From QWOP01 sp003669605 (lineage in GTDB: Bacteria; Planctomycetota; Planctomycetia; Pirellulales; UBA1268), in contig CANKIK010000001.1 in the NCBI GenBank assembly GCA_947481985.1, positions 62,001 through 126,000 on the forward strand: DNA of 64,000 nt. Reading direction: 5' to 3'. Each line of letters opens with the position of its first letter. Position 1 is the first letter of the stretch. This document shows positions 28,300-36,896 of the stretch, in pieces. The notes under the pieces are model-generated. The model searched no databases. It was not told where the DNA came from and was given only the letters and a program-made list of their open reading frames with translations. Position numbers and translations under genes: made by a program.

Positions 28300-29063
28300 A
28301 ACTTGCCGTCTATGACATTACTGGTCGTGAGGTCGGTTCCTACGAAATCGATCCTGCCGAGTTGGCCCCGTCGGTCAATAAGCAACTCCTTCATGATGCC
28401 GTCGTGATGTACCAGGCGAATCTTCGCCAGGGGACTCATCGGACGAAGTCACGGGGTGAAGTCGCTGGGTCGACGAAAAAGCTCTACCGCCAGAAGGGCA
28501 CTGGCAACGCTCGTGCTGGTGGCCGGCGCAGTGGTACCCGTCGTGGTGGCGGTCACATTTTTGCGAAGCGTCCCCGCGATTTTGGCTGGCGGATGCCCCG
28601 TAAGGCTCTTCAGGCGGCTGCCCGAATGGCGCTGGCGTCGAGAATCGTTGACGGTGAGGTTCGGCTCGTCGATTCGTTGGCTCTGGCTGCCCCAAAAACA
28701 GCCGTTATGTCAAAGTTTCTTGGCGCTCTTGGGATGACGGACCACACGGTGCTTGTGGCTCCCGAAAAGCACAACGACAACCTCTGGAAGTCGGCCCGCA
28801 ACATCGAGGGAGTTTCGGTATCCCCTGTTGCTGATCTGAATGCTTGGACGATTCTCCGCCCTCGGAGAATCGTCATGACCACTGCGGCTATCGAGTCTTT
28901 TAGGGCCGTCGTCGAGTCTCGGAGGACCACCCCCAGGGCGGCCGCCGGATCGGTGACGTCTGCAGCGATTGCTGAACGGGGGGCAGTTGCCGCACCGAAG
29001 GCGATTGCCAAGCGGGGTGCCAAGAAGGCCTCTGCCGCACGCAAGACAACGCGAGGAGAGTAA
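28296..29063 (+). CDS. rplD: 50S ribosomal protein L4 with C-terminal extension
   Basis: A 255-aa L4; typical length is about 205-210. The tunnel loop is present (RQGTHRTKSRGEVAGS, KLYRQKGTGNARAGGRRSG) and so is the core through LRPRRIVMT near residue 194. From about residue 210 to the end there is a low-complexity Ala/Lys/Arg tail absent from most L4 proteins. The start is GTG at 28296, overlapping the rplC stop (GTGA), a clear case of coupling. In E. coli L4 represses its own S10 operon; whether this one does is unknown. Confidence 0.95.
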   Translation: MKLAVYDITGREVGSYEIDPAELAPSVNKQLLHDAVVMYQANLRQGTHRTKSRGEVAGSTKKLYRQKGTGNARAGGRRSGTRRGGGHIFAKRPRDFGWRMPRKALQAAARMALASRIVDGEVRLVDSLALAAPKTAVMSKFLGALGMTDHTVLVAPEKHNDNLWKSARNIEGVSVSPVADLNAWTILRPRRIVMTTAAIESFRAVVESRRTTPRAAAGSVTSAAIAERGAVAAPKAIAKRGAKKASAARKTTRGE

Positions 29064-29066
29064 TTT

Positions 29067-29387
29067 ATGGCAGTTCCAATACCTCCCCCCCCGATGTTCA
29101 CCGCGCGGCTAGCGCCGCATCAGGTGATCGTCCGTCCGTTGGTCACTGAGAAGGGTATGCACCGGGCTCATCGGCACAACGCATATTCGTTCGAGGTTGT
29201 CACCGAGGCCAATAAGACGGACATCCGCCGTGCGGTTGAGGAGATGTTTAACGTCAAGGTTGAAAAGGTCGCCGTTGCGAATCGAATCGGCAAGGCTCGG
29301 CGGAGTCGAACGCGGAAGACCAGCACGAAGGCTTGGAAAAAGGCCGTTGTGACGCTGAAGCAAGACTTTAAGATCGATCTCTTCTGA
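29067..29387 (+). CDS. rplW: 50S ribosomal protein L23
   Basis: A 106-aa L23, located at the polypeptide exit where SRP and trigger factor dock. The core VIVRPLVTEKGMHRAHRHNAYSF and VNVKVEKVAVANRIGKAR-type loop are typical. A short proline-rich N-terminus (MAVPIPPPPMF) is unusual. The start is ATG at 29067, three bases after rplD, preceded by CGAGGAG, which is an excellent ribosome binding site. Confidence 0.96.
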   Translation: MAVPIPPPPMFTARLAPHQVIVRPLVTEKGMHRAHRHNAYSFEVVTEANKTDIRRAVEEMFNVKVEKVAVANRIGKARRSRTRKTSTKAWKKAVVTLKQDFKIDLF

Positions 29388-29475
29388 ATCTAAAAGCGGT
29401 CTCGGCCATGTTTGCGTGGCCGAAATTACCAACACCAACGTCGAGCAATTAGACACACCTGAGCGATTCGTAGCC

Positions 29476-30333
29476 ATGGGCATACGTACTTACAACCCGA
29501 CCAGTCCAGGCCGGCGTAACTCCAGCGTTTCCGACTTCAAGGAGTTGACGCCCGGTGCGGTTGCGCCGAAGCAGTTGCGGGTCCGCAAGCACAAGACCGG
29601 CGGGCGGAACAATCAGGGCAAGATCACCTCCCGTCATCGCGGTGGTGGTCATATGCAGCACTATCGTTTGATCGATTTTCGCCGCAACAAGGATGGTGTT
29701 CCTGGTAAGGTCGACTCAATCCAGTACGATCCCAATCGCACCTGTCGCGTGGCGCTTATCGTCTACGCTGACGGTGAAAAGCGTTTCATTCTGGCTCCCG
29801 AGGGGCTGCTTGTCGGAGCGACAGTGCGAAGTGGTGCGGAGGCCGCGCCGGAAGTCGGCAACTGCTTGCCAATGTCGTCGATACCGCTTGGCATGCAGGT
29901 TCATAACGTCGAACTCCAGGCAGGTCGAGGTGGGCGGCTGTGCCGCTCGGCTGGATCTTCAGCCGTCCTGGTGGCAAGAGAGTCCCAGTGGGCTCAGTTG
30001 ACATTGCCAAGCGGTGAAATCCGTCGCGTTCCGATCGCCTGCCGGGCCACGATTGGAGCAATCGGAAATTCCGAGCACATGAACGTCGTGCTCGGCAAGG
30101 CGGGTCGCAAGCGATGGATGGGGATACGTCCGACGGTTCGCGGAACTGCGATGAATCCCATCGATCACCCGCACGGTGGAGGCGAGGGTCGCACCAAGGG
30201 TGGCCGCCATCCTGTCAGTCCAACTGGCAAGAGTGCGAAGGGTGGCGGAACCCGCAAGCCCCGCAAGCCTTCTGGGGCAGCAATCATTCGCCGCCGGAAG
30301 AGCAAGCGGTACGGGCAGCTTAAGTTGCGCTAG
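29476..30333 (+). CDS. rplB: 50S ribosomal protein L2
   Basis: A 285-aa L2, close to the usual 275-280. It begins MGIRTYNPTSPGRRN, shows the RNA-binding core HKTGGRNNQGKITSRHRGGG, and keeps the HPHGGGEGR loop with the conserved His used near the peptidyl transferase centre. ATG at 29476 is chosen because this is the family N-terminus. A GTG frame from 29416 would add 20 residues without family character. It is separated by 88 bases from rplW and 122 from rpsS. Confidence 0.97.
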   Translation: MGIRTYNPTSPGRRNSSVSDFKELTPGAVAPKQLRVRKHKTGGRNNQGKITSRHRGGGHMQHYRLIDFRRNKDGVPGKVDSIQYDPNRTCRVALIVYADGEKRFILAPEGLLVGATVRSGAEAAPEVGNCLPMSSIPLGMQVHNVELQAGRGGRLCRSAGSSAVLVARESQWAQLTLPSGEIRRVPIACRATIGAIGNSEHMNVVLGKAGRKRWMGIRPTVRGTAMNPIDHPHGGGEGRTKGGRHPVSPTGKSAKGGGTRKPRKPSGAAIIRRRKSKRYGQLKLR

Positions 30334-30455
30334 AGTTCATTCAGTTTACGGTCAAGCAATCAGCTTTCGAGCGGGCTGAGTCGGTAGTGAGTGGCGAAGC
30401 GGGAAACAGCTGGACACGAATCAGCAGGGGAGAGGCAAGGCCTCTCGGATGAATC

Positions 30456-30740
30456 ATGGGACGCAGTGCGAAAAAGGGGCCGTATGTCGACCCTAGGCTG
30501 TACGGCAAGGTCGAGGCTCAGCTCTCGGGAAGCAAACGCGACCCGATCAAGACTTGGTCGCGCGCCTGCACGATCGTGCCGGAATTTATCGGTCTGACGT
30601 TCATGGTTCACAACGGCAAGCTCCACATGAAGGTCTTTGTTACCGAAGACATGGTGGGCCACAAGCTCGGAGAGTTCGCCCCCACACGAACATTTCGTGG
30701 CCATGGCGGCAAGGTCAAGGAAGCCGCTCCGGGAAAGTAA
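30456..30740 (+). CDS. rpsS: 30S ribosomal protein S19
   Basis: A 94-aa S19 starting MGRSAKKGPYVDPRLYGKV, with the conserved TWSRACTIVPEFIGLTFMVHNGK and the C-terminal HKLGEFAPTRTFRGHGGKVK. It binds the head of 16S rRNA with S13. The start is ATG at 30456. Spacers of 122 and 137 bases on either side are long for an S10 operon. Confidence 0.97.
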   Translation: MGRSAKKGPYVDPRLYGKVEAQLSGSKRDPIKTWSRACTIVPEFIGLTFMVHNGKLHMKVFVTEDMVGHKLGEFAPTRTFRGHGGKVKEAAPGK

Positions 30741-30877
30741 TCTTGCATTCGGCTGTTGCGTGGGATGGGGTAGTGCTGCAGTTAATACAGTTTTGAATTC
30801 AAGAATCGTCGTCAGTGAAGTTGGATTCGGTCATCAGTACAGACAGTTTCCGGCTCCGAACAGGAGCGAGGTGAAAG

Positions 30878-31216
30878 ATGCCGTACACAGCCATACACAA
30901 ATTCGCCAGGATCAGTCCCCGCAAGGTGCGGGCACTGGCAAATCTGGTGCGAGGTAAGTTTGCCGACGAGGCGCTCGATATTCTCCGTTTCCAGCCCCAT
31001 CGTGGCGCGCGGATGCTCGAGAAAGTCATTAAGAGTGCACTCGGCAACGCTGAGCACCAGCAGGCGACGGGGGTCGATGACCTGGTGGTCATCGATGCAC
31101 GCGTCGATGGTGGACCAATGATCAAACGCATCCGGCCTCGGGCTCGCGGGATGGCGTTTGGAGTCAAACGGCGGATGTCGCATATTAAGGTGGCACTCGA
31201 GGCCCCGACGGAATGA
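30878..31216 (+). CDS. rplV: 50S ribosomal protein L22
   Basis: A 112-aa L22 of normal length. The core FARISPRKVRALANLVRGK and the beta-hairpin region GPMIKRIRPRARGMAFGVKRRMSHI, which lines the exit tunnel and is a macrolide-resistance site in other bacteria, are intact. The start ATG at 30878 has the strong site GGAGCGAGGTGAAAG upstream. The gene ends 112 bases before rpsC. Confidence 0.97.
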   Translation: MPYTAIHKFARISPRKVRALANLVRGKFADEALDILRFQPHRGARMLEKVIKSALGNAEHQQATGVDDLVVIDARVDGGPMIKRIRPRARGMAFGVKRRMSHIKVALEAPTE

Positions 31217-31328
31217 CACGCAACGGCGCCGAGAAGGCCGTCTAACGAGTGCGTAAGGCAGTCTCTTGGCAGCGGATACGGTAGGTTTCGCGGGTCTCAG
31301 GCAACACGGTTAACGCAGGGCAATTACC

Positions 31329-32024
31329 ATGGGACAGAAAGTCAACCCCGTCGGCTTCCGGACCGGTATTACCGAGCCGTGGAAGAGCCGCTGGTACGCC
31401 ACGAAAAAGGAATTCCGCGATCTCCTCCTCGAGGATTTCAAGGTCCGCAAGTTCATTAAGGGAAAGTATCGTGCGGCCGCAATCTCAAAGATCGAGATTG
31501 AAAGGACGCGCGACGAAGTGAAGGTAATACTCCATTCAGCACGCCCCGGCGTGTTGATCGGACGCAAGGGTCAGGACGTTGATCGTCTTCAGGACGAACT
31601 GCAGGGCCTGCTCGGGCGTCGTGTTAATCTTAAAGTTGAGGAATTAGCTCGCCCGGAAATCCAGGCGCAGTTGATTGCAGAAGATATCTCTGACCAACTC
31701 GTCAAGCGGGCAGCGTTTCGGCGGACTATGAAGCGGGCAATCGATACCACCATGGACGCAGGTGCCAAGGGTGTGAAGATTCAACTCGCGGGCCGTCTTG
31801 GCGGTGCAGAGATGTCGCGTTGCGAGAAGGGCATCGCCGGATCGATGCCACTTTCGACGTTGCGGGCAAAAATTGACTACGGTTTCTGCGAGGCTCCCAC
31901 CGCGCAGGGTCATATTGGAATTCAGGTGTGGGTCAACCAAGGCATGTACGAGGAGACCGGCGATGGCGCTGATGCCCAAGAGGGTCAAGCACCGAAAAAG
32001 CCAAAGAGGTCGTATAAGAGGTGA
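31329..32024 (+). CDS. rpsC: 30S ribosomal protein S3, 3' end overlapping rplP
   Basis: A 231-aa S3 beginning MGQKVNPVGFRTGITEPWKS. It holds the KH domain (VILHSARPGVLIGRKGQDVD, with GRKG as the KH loop) and the C-terminal fold ending GHIGIQVWVNQG near residue 204. A tail of about 27 acidic then basic residues (EETGDGADAQEG, KKPKRSYKR) follows. That tail is encoded in the same DNA as the first 20 codons of rplP, an overlap of 62 bases. The start is ATG at 31329. Confidence 0.97.
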   Translation: MGQKVNPVGFRTGITEPWKSRWYATKKEFRDLLLEDFKVRKFIKGKYRAAAISKIEIERTRDEVKVILHSARPGVLIGRKGQDVDRLQDELQGLLGRRVNLKVEELARPEIQAQLIAEDISDQLVKRAAFRRTMKRAIDTTMDAGAKGVKIQLAGRLGGAEMSRCEKGIAGSMPLSTLRAKIDYGFCEAPTAQGHIGIQVWVNQGMYEETGDGADAQEGQAPKKPKRSYKR

Positions 32025-32379
32025 TGCCTCTCGCGGCAATCGGGTAGTGTTCGGCGACTTCGGCCTTCAGGCTGAGCAACCGGGCTGGCTGGCTGCGGCG
32101 ACGATCGAAGCGGGACGCATAGCGGCCCAGCAGTACCTCCGCAGCGAGGGACGGCTGTTCGTGCGCGTTTTTCCGCACAAATCCGTGACATCTATTCCCC
32201 TCGAAACCCGTATGGGTAAGGGGAAGGGTGAGCCGGAGTTTTGGGCAGCGGTGGTGAAGCCAGGGACAATTCTGTACGAAATCGGCGGCGTGTCAGAGGA
32301 AGCAGCGCGGGTGTGCTTGTCGCGACTCGCGCACAAGATGCCGTTGCGGGTGCGGTTCGTAAAGCGTCGGGCGATGTAA
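31963..32379 (+). CDS. rplP: 50S ribosomal protein L16
   Basis: A 138-aa L16, the normal length. The N-terminus MALMPKRVKHRKSQRGRIRG is the family signature and fixes the start at ATG 31963 (ATG 31972 is the only realistic alternative). Both starts lie inside rpsC, in a different frame. The core GFLQAEQPGWLAAATIEAGR-like region and the RMGKGKGEPEFWAAVVKPG loop near the A-site tRNA are conserved. There is no gene between it and rpmC for 102 bases. Confidence 0.97.
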   Translation: MALMPKRVKHRKSQRGRIRGDASRGNRVVFGDFGLQAEQPGWLAAATIEAGRIAAQQYLRSEGRLFVRVFPHKSVTSIPLETRMGKGKGEPEFWAAVVKPGTILYEIGGVSEEAARVCLSRLAHKMPLRVRFVKRRAM

Positions 32380-32481
32380 GCCGGTCGTGATCCGGCATCT
32401 TCGGCATTCGCCGAAGGCAAATGAGAATGTCTTTTGGTTGATCCAGGTACGATTGAGCACACGTGGTCCGTAGGTTCAGAC

Positions 32482-32853
32482 ATGAACAAAGTACGCGAAA
32501 TTCGCGAGATGAGCGACGAGCAGATCCGCTTGGTCTGGAAGGACTGCGCTGAAAAACTTTTTAAGCTCCGGATTCAGTCCCAGACAGAGAAACTGCCTGA
32601 TCCGACGGGAGCACGTAAAATCCGTCGCACGATCGCGAGGTGTCAGACGATCCTCGCGCAGCGTGGAAGTTTAGTGGTGCCCACAACTGTTTCTGACGGG
32701 GCACCAGCAGATCAGGCTGTGCACGACGCTACGCAGCATGAAAAGCATGCACAGGGCAAGCATCTCACTGGGCGTGCGAAAGTACATGTCGGTCCGAAGG
32801 GCGCGGTCAGGACTCGGCGAAAATTCCAGAAGCGAACGCAGAGCGGAAAATAA
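32482..32853 (+). CDS. rpmC: 50S ribosomal protein L29 with C-terminal extension
   Basis: A 123-aa protein. Residues 1-62 are a normal L29 (REIREMSDEQIRLVWKD, LFKLRIQSQTEKL, IRRTIARCQTILAQR), which binds near the tunnel exit beside L23. About 60 further residues follow: a Thr/Ala/His-rich linker and then a basic stretch with KVHVGPKGAVRTRRKFQKR. L29 elsewhere has 60-75 residues, so the protein is nearly doubled. The start is ATG at 32482. I see no frameshift; the frame simply continues. Confidence 0.93.
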   Translation: MNKVREIREMSDEQIRLVWKDCAEKLFKLRIQSQTEKLPDPTGARKIRRTIARCQTILAQRGSLVVPTTVSDGAPADQAVHDATQHEKHAQGKHLTGRAKVHVGPKGAVRTRRKFQKRTQSGK

Positions 32854-32978
32854 CAGCAAGTACGATGAGCATTGGCCCGCCAGACAGCCACAGGCCACGA
32901 TAAGGCTGGAGCTAGGGCATTCACATTAGAACTCTGGACGGACAAGCAACGAGCGAGCGAGACAGACAGGAAGAAGTC

Positions 32979-33338
32979 ATGCCAAGGCGAGTGGAAATAG
33001 GAACAGTGACCAGCGCAGCGTCAAAAAAGACGCGGCGGGTCGAGATTCCCAGGGTCGTGCGACACCCTAAATATGGCCGCATACTCCATCGGCGCACCAT
33101 CTGCCACGTTCATGACGAGGCGGAAGAGTCGCGCCCGGGCGATACGGTTGAGATCGTGGAGTGCCGGCCGCGAAGTCGTTTAAAGCGCTGGGAATTGGTA
33201 AAAATTGTCACCAAAAGTACCGCTGTGGACCTAGCAAGTCTCCGCAGTGGTGCGCGGGCCACGCAAATGCGTGAGACTGCAGCCAAGGCAGAGGCCGCCT
33301 CTGCCACTGGCAAGTCGACGGAAGGAACTTCCACATGA
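32979..33338 (+). CDS. rpsQ: 30S ribosomal protein S17
   Basis: A 119-aa S17 with the OB-fold core GTVTSAASKKTRRVEIPR, HPKYGRILHRRT and HDEAEESRPGDTVEIVECRP followed by RLKRWELVKIV near residue 77. The usual length is 80-90; about 35 Ala/Thr-rich residues are added at the C-terminus. The start is ATG at 32979 with GGAAGAAG upstream. Its stop overlaps the rplN ATG by four bases, so the two are coupled. Confidence 0.95.
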   Translation: MPRRVEIGTVTSAASKKTRRVEIPRVVRHPKYGRILHRRTICHVHDEAEESRPGDTVEIVECRPRSRLKRWELVKIVTKSTAVDLASLRSGARATQMRETAAKAEAASATGKSTEGTST

Positions 33339-33703
33339 TCCAGATGCAAACCAGGCTCGTGGTCGCGGACAACACCGGCGCCAAAGAGGTGATGTGTTTT
33401 AAGGTCCTCGGTGGCAGCAAGAAGCGCACCGCCGGCATTGGCGACATCATTGTCTGTAGCGTGAAGACCGTGATCCCAGGCAGCGACGTCAAGAAAAAAG
33501 CTGTTGTCAAGGCGGTAATCGTTCGCTGCAAGCAGCCGACAAGGAGGAGCGACGGTAGTTATGTTCGCTTCGACACCAACGCTTGCGTGATCATCGACAA
33601 CGATAACAATCCGAAGGGCACCCGTATCTTCGGTGCAGTGGCCCGTGAACTGCGAGACTGCAATTTCATGAAAATCGTCAGTTTGGCGAGCGAGGTGGTT
33701 TGA
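33335..33703 (+). CDS. rplN: 50S ribosomal protein L14
   Basis: A 122-aa L14 of exactly the typical length, starting MIQMQTRLVVADNTGAKEV and containing the KKAVVKAVIVRCKQPTRR region and the C-terminal ARELRDCNFMKIVSLASEVV. It forms an inter-subunit bridge and is the binding site of RsfS, which is encoded at 19902 in this window. ATG at 33335 overlaps the rpsQ stop; its own TGA overlaps the rplX ATG by one base. Confidence 0.98.
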   Translation: MIQMQTRLVVADNTGAKEVMCFKVLGGSKKRTAGIGDIIVCSVKTVIPGSDVKKKAVVKAVIVRCKQPTRRSDGSYVRFDTNACVIIDNDNNPKGTRIFGAVARELRDCNFMKIVSLASEVV

Positions 33704-34035
33704 TGCTGATCCGTTCAGGCGACATGGTTGAAGTTAAAACAGGCAATGCCCGAGGCACACGAGCAAAAGTGCTTTCGGTGCGGCGTATCGACGGAAAGAT
33801 TGTGGTTGAAGGTGTCAACCGCGTGTATCGCCACATGCGCCGTAGCCAAAAGAACCCCCAGGGGGGGAGGCTCAGCAAGGAAATGCCGATCGATGCATCG
33901 AATGTCTTGGTCGTTTGCGGCGGGTGCGACAAGCCGTCCCGGATGGGCGTGAAGTTGCTTGCCGACGGCGCCAAGATTCGTGTTTGTAAAAAGTGTGGGG
34001 CAGATTTGGGATCCCTGCGAACTGCGAAGAAATAG
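33703..34035 (+). CDS. rplX: 50S ribosomal protein L24, zinc-ribbon form
   Basis: A 110-aa L24 with an N-terminal KOW motif (IRSGDMVEVKTGNARGTRAKV) and the EGVNRVYRHMRRSQKNPQGG loop. The C-terminal part has Cys72, Cys75, Cys95 and Cys98 (CGGC and CKKC), a zinc-ribbon pattern found in a subset of bacterial L24 proteins. The start is ATG at 33703 within the rplN stop (TGATG); a TTG one codon earlier is less likely. Confidence 0.95.
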   Translation: MLIRSGDMVEVKTGNARGTRAKVLSVRRIDGKIVVEGVNRVYRHMRRSQKNPQGGRLSKEMPIDASNVLVVCGGCDKPSRMGVKLLADGAKIRVCKKCGADLGSLRTAKK

Positions 34036-34133
34036 CAAGAGAACGGCGAGCAAGGGCGTCGCTCAGGTCGTGTCCCAATGTCGGGTCACAGGTGAAGAGG
34101 GTCGGAACGGTTCAACGCTGAAGGACGGATGCG

Positions 34134-34775
34134 ATGGCAAAGAAGACAAAAGCAACCCAGACGCAGGTGGCGGCGACAGGCCCAGCGACTGCAGGTCCGG
34201 CGGGGACCCCGCGGATGCTTGAGCACTACAAGAACACTGTTCGACCTGCACTCAGCCTGGCGCTCGCGCGGACGAACCCGCACTCGCTCCCAAAGCTTGA
34301 GAAGATTGTGGTCAACATGGGAGTGGGGGTGGCCGTCACGGAGAAGAAGTATCTCGAAGAGGCGATTGGCGCGATGGCGCAAGTCACGGGACAGAAGCCC
34401 ATCGCCACGCTCTCCAAGGTCGCCGTGTCGGGGTTTAAGCTCCGTGAGAATCTTCCTATCGGATGCAAAGTCACGCTCCGTGGGCGGCGGATGTATGAGT
34501 TTCTCGACCGACTCGTGTCGCTCGCGTTGCCCCGTGTACGCGATTTTCGAGGGCTCTCGAGTACCGCTTTCGACGGTCATGGAAATTACAGTCTTGGCCT
34601 TTCTGAGCAGATGGTGTTTCCGGAAATCAATCCGGATAAATACACCCGAGCCCAAGGTATGAACATTACCTTGGTCACTTCTGCTCGGAATGATGACGAG
34701 GCCAGGCAATTTCTTCGCGCGATGGGTGTGCCGCTGAAGAAGGACAAGGATGAGGATGATGGTGCCGCAGCGTAG
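34134..34775 (+). CDS. rplE: 50S ribosomal protein L5
   Basis: A 213-aa L5; typical length is about 180. The first 25 residues are an Ala/Thr/Pro-rich extension, and the family part begins near MLEHYKNTVRPAL. PKLEKIVVNMGVGVAV, KPIATLSKVAVSGFKLRENLPIGCKVTLRG and the INPDKYTRAQGMNITLVT region are conserved. L5 binds 5S rRNA and contacts the P-site tRNA. The C-terminus has a short Lys/Asp-rich tail. The start is ATG at 34134. Confidence 0.96.
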   Translation: MAKKTKATQTQVAATGPATAGPAGTPRMLEHYKNTVRPALSLALARTNPHSLPKLEKIVVNMGVGVAVTEKKYLEEAIGAMAQVTGQKPIATLSKVAVSGFKLRENLPIGCKVTLRGRRMYEFLDRLVSLALPRVRDFRGLSSTAFDGHGNYSLGLSEQMVFPEINPDKYTRAQGMNITLVTSARNDDEARQFLRAMGVPLKKDKDEDDGAAA

Positions 34776-34864
34776 CGGCACGACGAAGACGCAGGCGGAT
34801 CTTCCGGGTGGAAGACCGCTGTTTTTAGGGTGCGGCCGTAAAGCCCGCCGACGTTGGAATCACT

Positions 34865-35050
34865 ATGGCAAGCAAGTCCAAGATCGCGATGGCCAAACGG
34901 CCGCCGAAGTTCTCAACCCGGCAGGTTCAGCGCTGCATGTTGTGTGGGCGCCCACGGGCTGTGTATCGCAAATTCGGGCTCTGCCGAATTTGCTTTCGGA
35001 AGTTAGCCGATCAGGGTTTCATTCCGGGAGTCAGGAAGGCGAGTTGGTGA
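34865..35050 (+). CDS. rpsZ: 30S ribosomal protein S14, zinc type
   Basis: A 61-aa S14 of the short zinc-binding type. The ligands are Cys24, Cys27, Cys40 and Cys43 (CMLCGRPRAVYRKFGLCRIC). The C-terminal FRKLADQGFIPGVRKASW is the family standard. The start is ATG at 34865. It sits at the usual S14 place between L5 and S8; a gap of 191 bases without a detectable gene follows. Confidence 0.97.
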   Translation: MASKSKIAMAKRPPKFSTRQVQRCMLCGRPRAVYRKFGLCRICFRKLADQGFIPGVRKASW

Positions 35051-35241
35051 TAGAAAAGACTTGATCTCAGGGCAATCGTACCCATGCTTTGGAACTCCAC
35101 GAAAGTGGCTCCTGGGATTGGGATACGGCGACTGAAGACGGTCTTCGCTGAAGTTCCGATCGACAATACGACGTTGATCGGGGCCTTGGGCTGTGGGTGG
35201 TTGGCAGGGTTTACTGAATCTCATTCAAGGGCGTTTCCGAC

Positions 35242-35637
35242 ATGATGACCGATCCCATCGCCGACATGCTCACTCGCATCCGCAACGCGGTGCGCGTAGA
35301 ACGCGCCATCGTGGAGATCCCAAGTTCTAAGGTGAAGCGTGGTGTAGCGGACGTGCTGAAGCGCGAGGGCTACATCTGGGACTGGAAGGAAGTCGAGTCG
35401 GAACCGGCAGCAAAACTGCAGTTGGAACTCAAGTATGGTCCTAACGGCGAGCGACTCATTCGGCATATCCGCCGCGTCAGTTCACCGGGACGGCGTGTCT
35501 ATAGTCGATCCGTGCTCTTGCGTCCCGTTCTCGGCGGGCTTGGGATCTCGATACTTTCGACGAGCAGCGGTGTTGTAAGCGATCGTGAAGCCAGGCAGCG
35601 GAAGTTGGGCGGCGAGGTTCTCTGCGAGCTGTGGTGA
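35242..35637 (+). CDS. rpsH: 30S ribosomal protein S8
   Basis: A 131-aa S8 of normal length beginning with the family MTDPIADMLTRIRNA and ending with STSSGVVSDREARQRKLGGEVLCELW, the conserved C-terminal RNA-binding part. ATG at 35242 or the next codon, ATG at 35245, can be the start. S8 represses the spc operon in E. coli by binding its mRNA near rplE; no obvious copy of that structure was recognised here. Confidence 0.97.
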   Translation: MMTDPIADMLTRIRNAVRVERAIVEIPSSKVKRGVADVLKREGYIWDWKEVESEPAAKLQLELKYGPNGERLIRHIRRVSSPGRRVYSRSVLLRPVLGGLGISILSTSSGVVSDREARQRKLGGEVLCELW

Positions 35638-35772
35638 GCGTTTCGATAAGCGGGTGGTTGCGAAGCTTTGTACTAGCAGGTGTTGGTACTTCAACGGCAT
35701 CGTAGTATTGATTTACGGAACGAATGATGGGTGGCTCTAGCCTGCCCTGCAGCTGACAGAAAGGTTCATCGC

Positions 35773-36318
35773 ATGTCGCGGATCGGGAAGGCACCAGTGC
35801 AGATCCCCAAGGGGGTGAAGATCGCTGTTGAGGGCGCTACGCTACGGGTCGAGGGTCCCCTCGGTAAACTCGCTCACCAAGTTCACCCTGCAGTCGCGGT
35901 CCATGTAGATCCCGCGGACGGGCAGTTAAAGGTCACTCGCAGTGGGGATGATCGGATATCACGGAGTATTCACGGCCTGACCCGCGCACTCGCTGCAAAT
36001 ATGGTTGAGGGAGTCTCGAAGGGCTACGAAAAGAAACTGGAGATCGTGGGGGTCGGCTATATCGCCGCTATTCAGAAGAACACTCTCCAGTTACGCGTCG
36101 GATTTGCAAACGAATTGCAACTCCCTATTCCGGTTGGGCTCACCGTTACGTGCCCAGATCAGACGCACATTGTCGTAAAAGGCATCGACAAGCATCTTGT
36201 CGGGCAGTTCGCTGCTGAAGTTCGCGCCAAGCGAAAACCTGAGCCATACAAGGGCAAGGGAATTCGTTATGAGGGTGAGCAAGTCCGTCGCAAGGCAGGC
36301 AAGGCAGTTACGAAGTAA
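35773..36318 (+). CDS. rplF: 50S ribosomal protein L6
   Basis: A 181-aa L6 starting MSRIGKAPVQIPKGV, with both repeated domains and the C-terminal signature EPYKGKGIRYEGEQVRRKAGK. It lies by the sarcin-ricin loop. ATG at 35773 is the family start; the frame extends upstream to 35731 without family residues. Neighbouring spacers are 135 bases (from rpsH) and 129 bases (to rplR). Confidence 0.98.
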   Translation: MSRIGKAPVQIPKGVKIAVEGATLRVEGPLGKLAHQVHPAVAVHVDPADGQLKVTRSGDDRISRSIHGLTRALAANMVEGVSKGYEKKLEIVGVGYIAAIQKNTLQLRVGFANELQLPIPVGLTVTCPDQTHIVVKGIDKHLVGQFAAEVRAKRKPEPYKGKGIRYEGEQVRRKAGKAVTK

Positions 36319-36447
36319 AGTTTTTACCATCGTTCAGGATCGCTTCTTGCTCCTCATCGGATCGAGACGCTACTGGACGGGGTTTGAGTCTAGGGCCGTC
36401 CCGGTATCCTTTTAGCAACCTCTACTCCTACACGCAGTCACGTTCCA

Positions 36448-36816
36448 ATGGACCACGCCCGCACGATTCTCAGGCAGCGGATTCGCCGACGCCACCGTGT
36501 CCGACGCCACATCCGCGGTACTGCAGAGCGCCCGCGCCTGGCTGTGTTTCGTACACACAAGCATATTTACGCCCAGATCATTGACGACGCAGCCGGACGA
36601 ACGCTTGTTTCAGCGAGTTCGGTCGACAAGCAGATCCGTGATGGAGTTGGGTTTGGTGGTAACAAAGACGCTGCCGCAGCCATCGGCCGGGCTGTTGCGG
36701 AGCGCGCCCAGGCGGCTGGGTTAAAGAAGGTCTGCTTCGATCGAGGAGAGTTTCGCTACCATGGGCGGGTCGCTGCCCTTGCTGACGCAGCACGAGCGGC
36801 AGGCCTTGAGTTTTAA
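36448..36816 (+). CDS. rplR: 50S ribosomal protein L18
   Basis: A 122-aa L18 with the arginine-rich N-terminus (RQRIRRRHRVRRHIRGT) and RPRLAVFRTHKHIYAQIIDD, the part that binds 5S rRNA. The C-terminus has the typical FDRGEFRYHGRVAALADAAR. The start is ATG at 36448. It precedes rpsE by 80 bases. Confidence 0.97.
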   Translation: MDHARTILRQRIRRRHRVRRHIRGTAERPRLAVFRTHKHIYAQIIDDAAGRTLVSASSVDKQIRDGVGFGGNKDAAAAIGRAVAERAQAAGLKKVCFDRGEFRYHGRVAALADAARAAGLEF

Positions 36817-36896
36817 CATTCGGGAACTGTTGTGGTGGGCATCAGCCTCACGACAAGCAATTCTGCATAGTCCATTCCACTGGAGCTTCGAAGACC

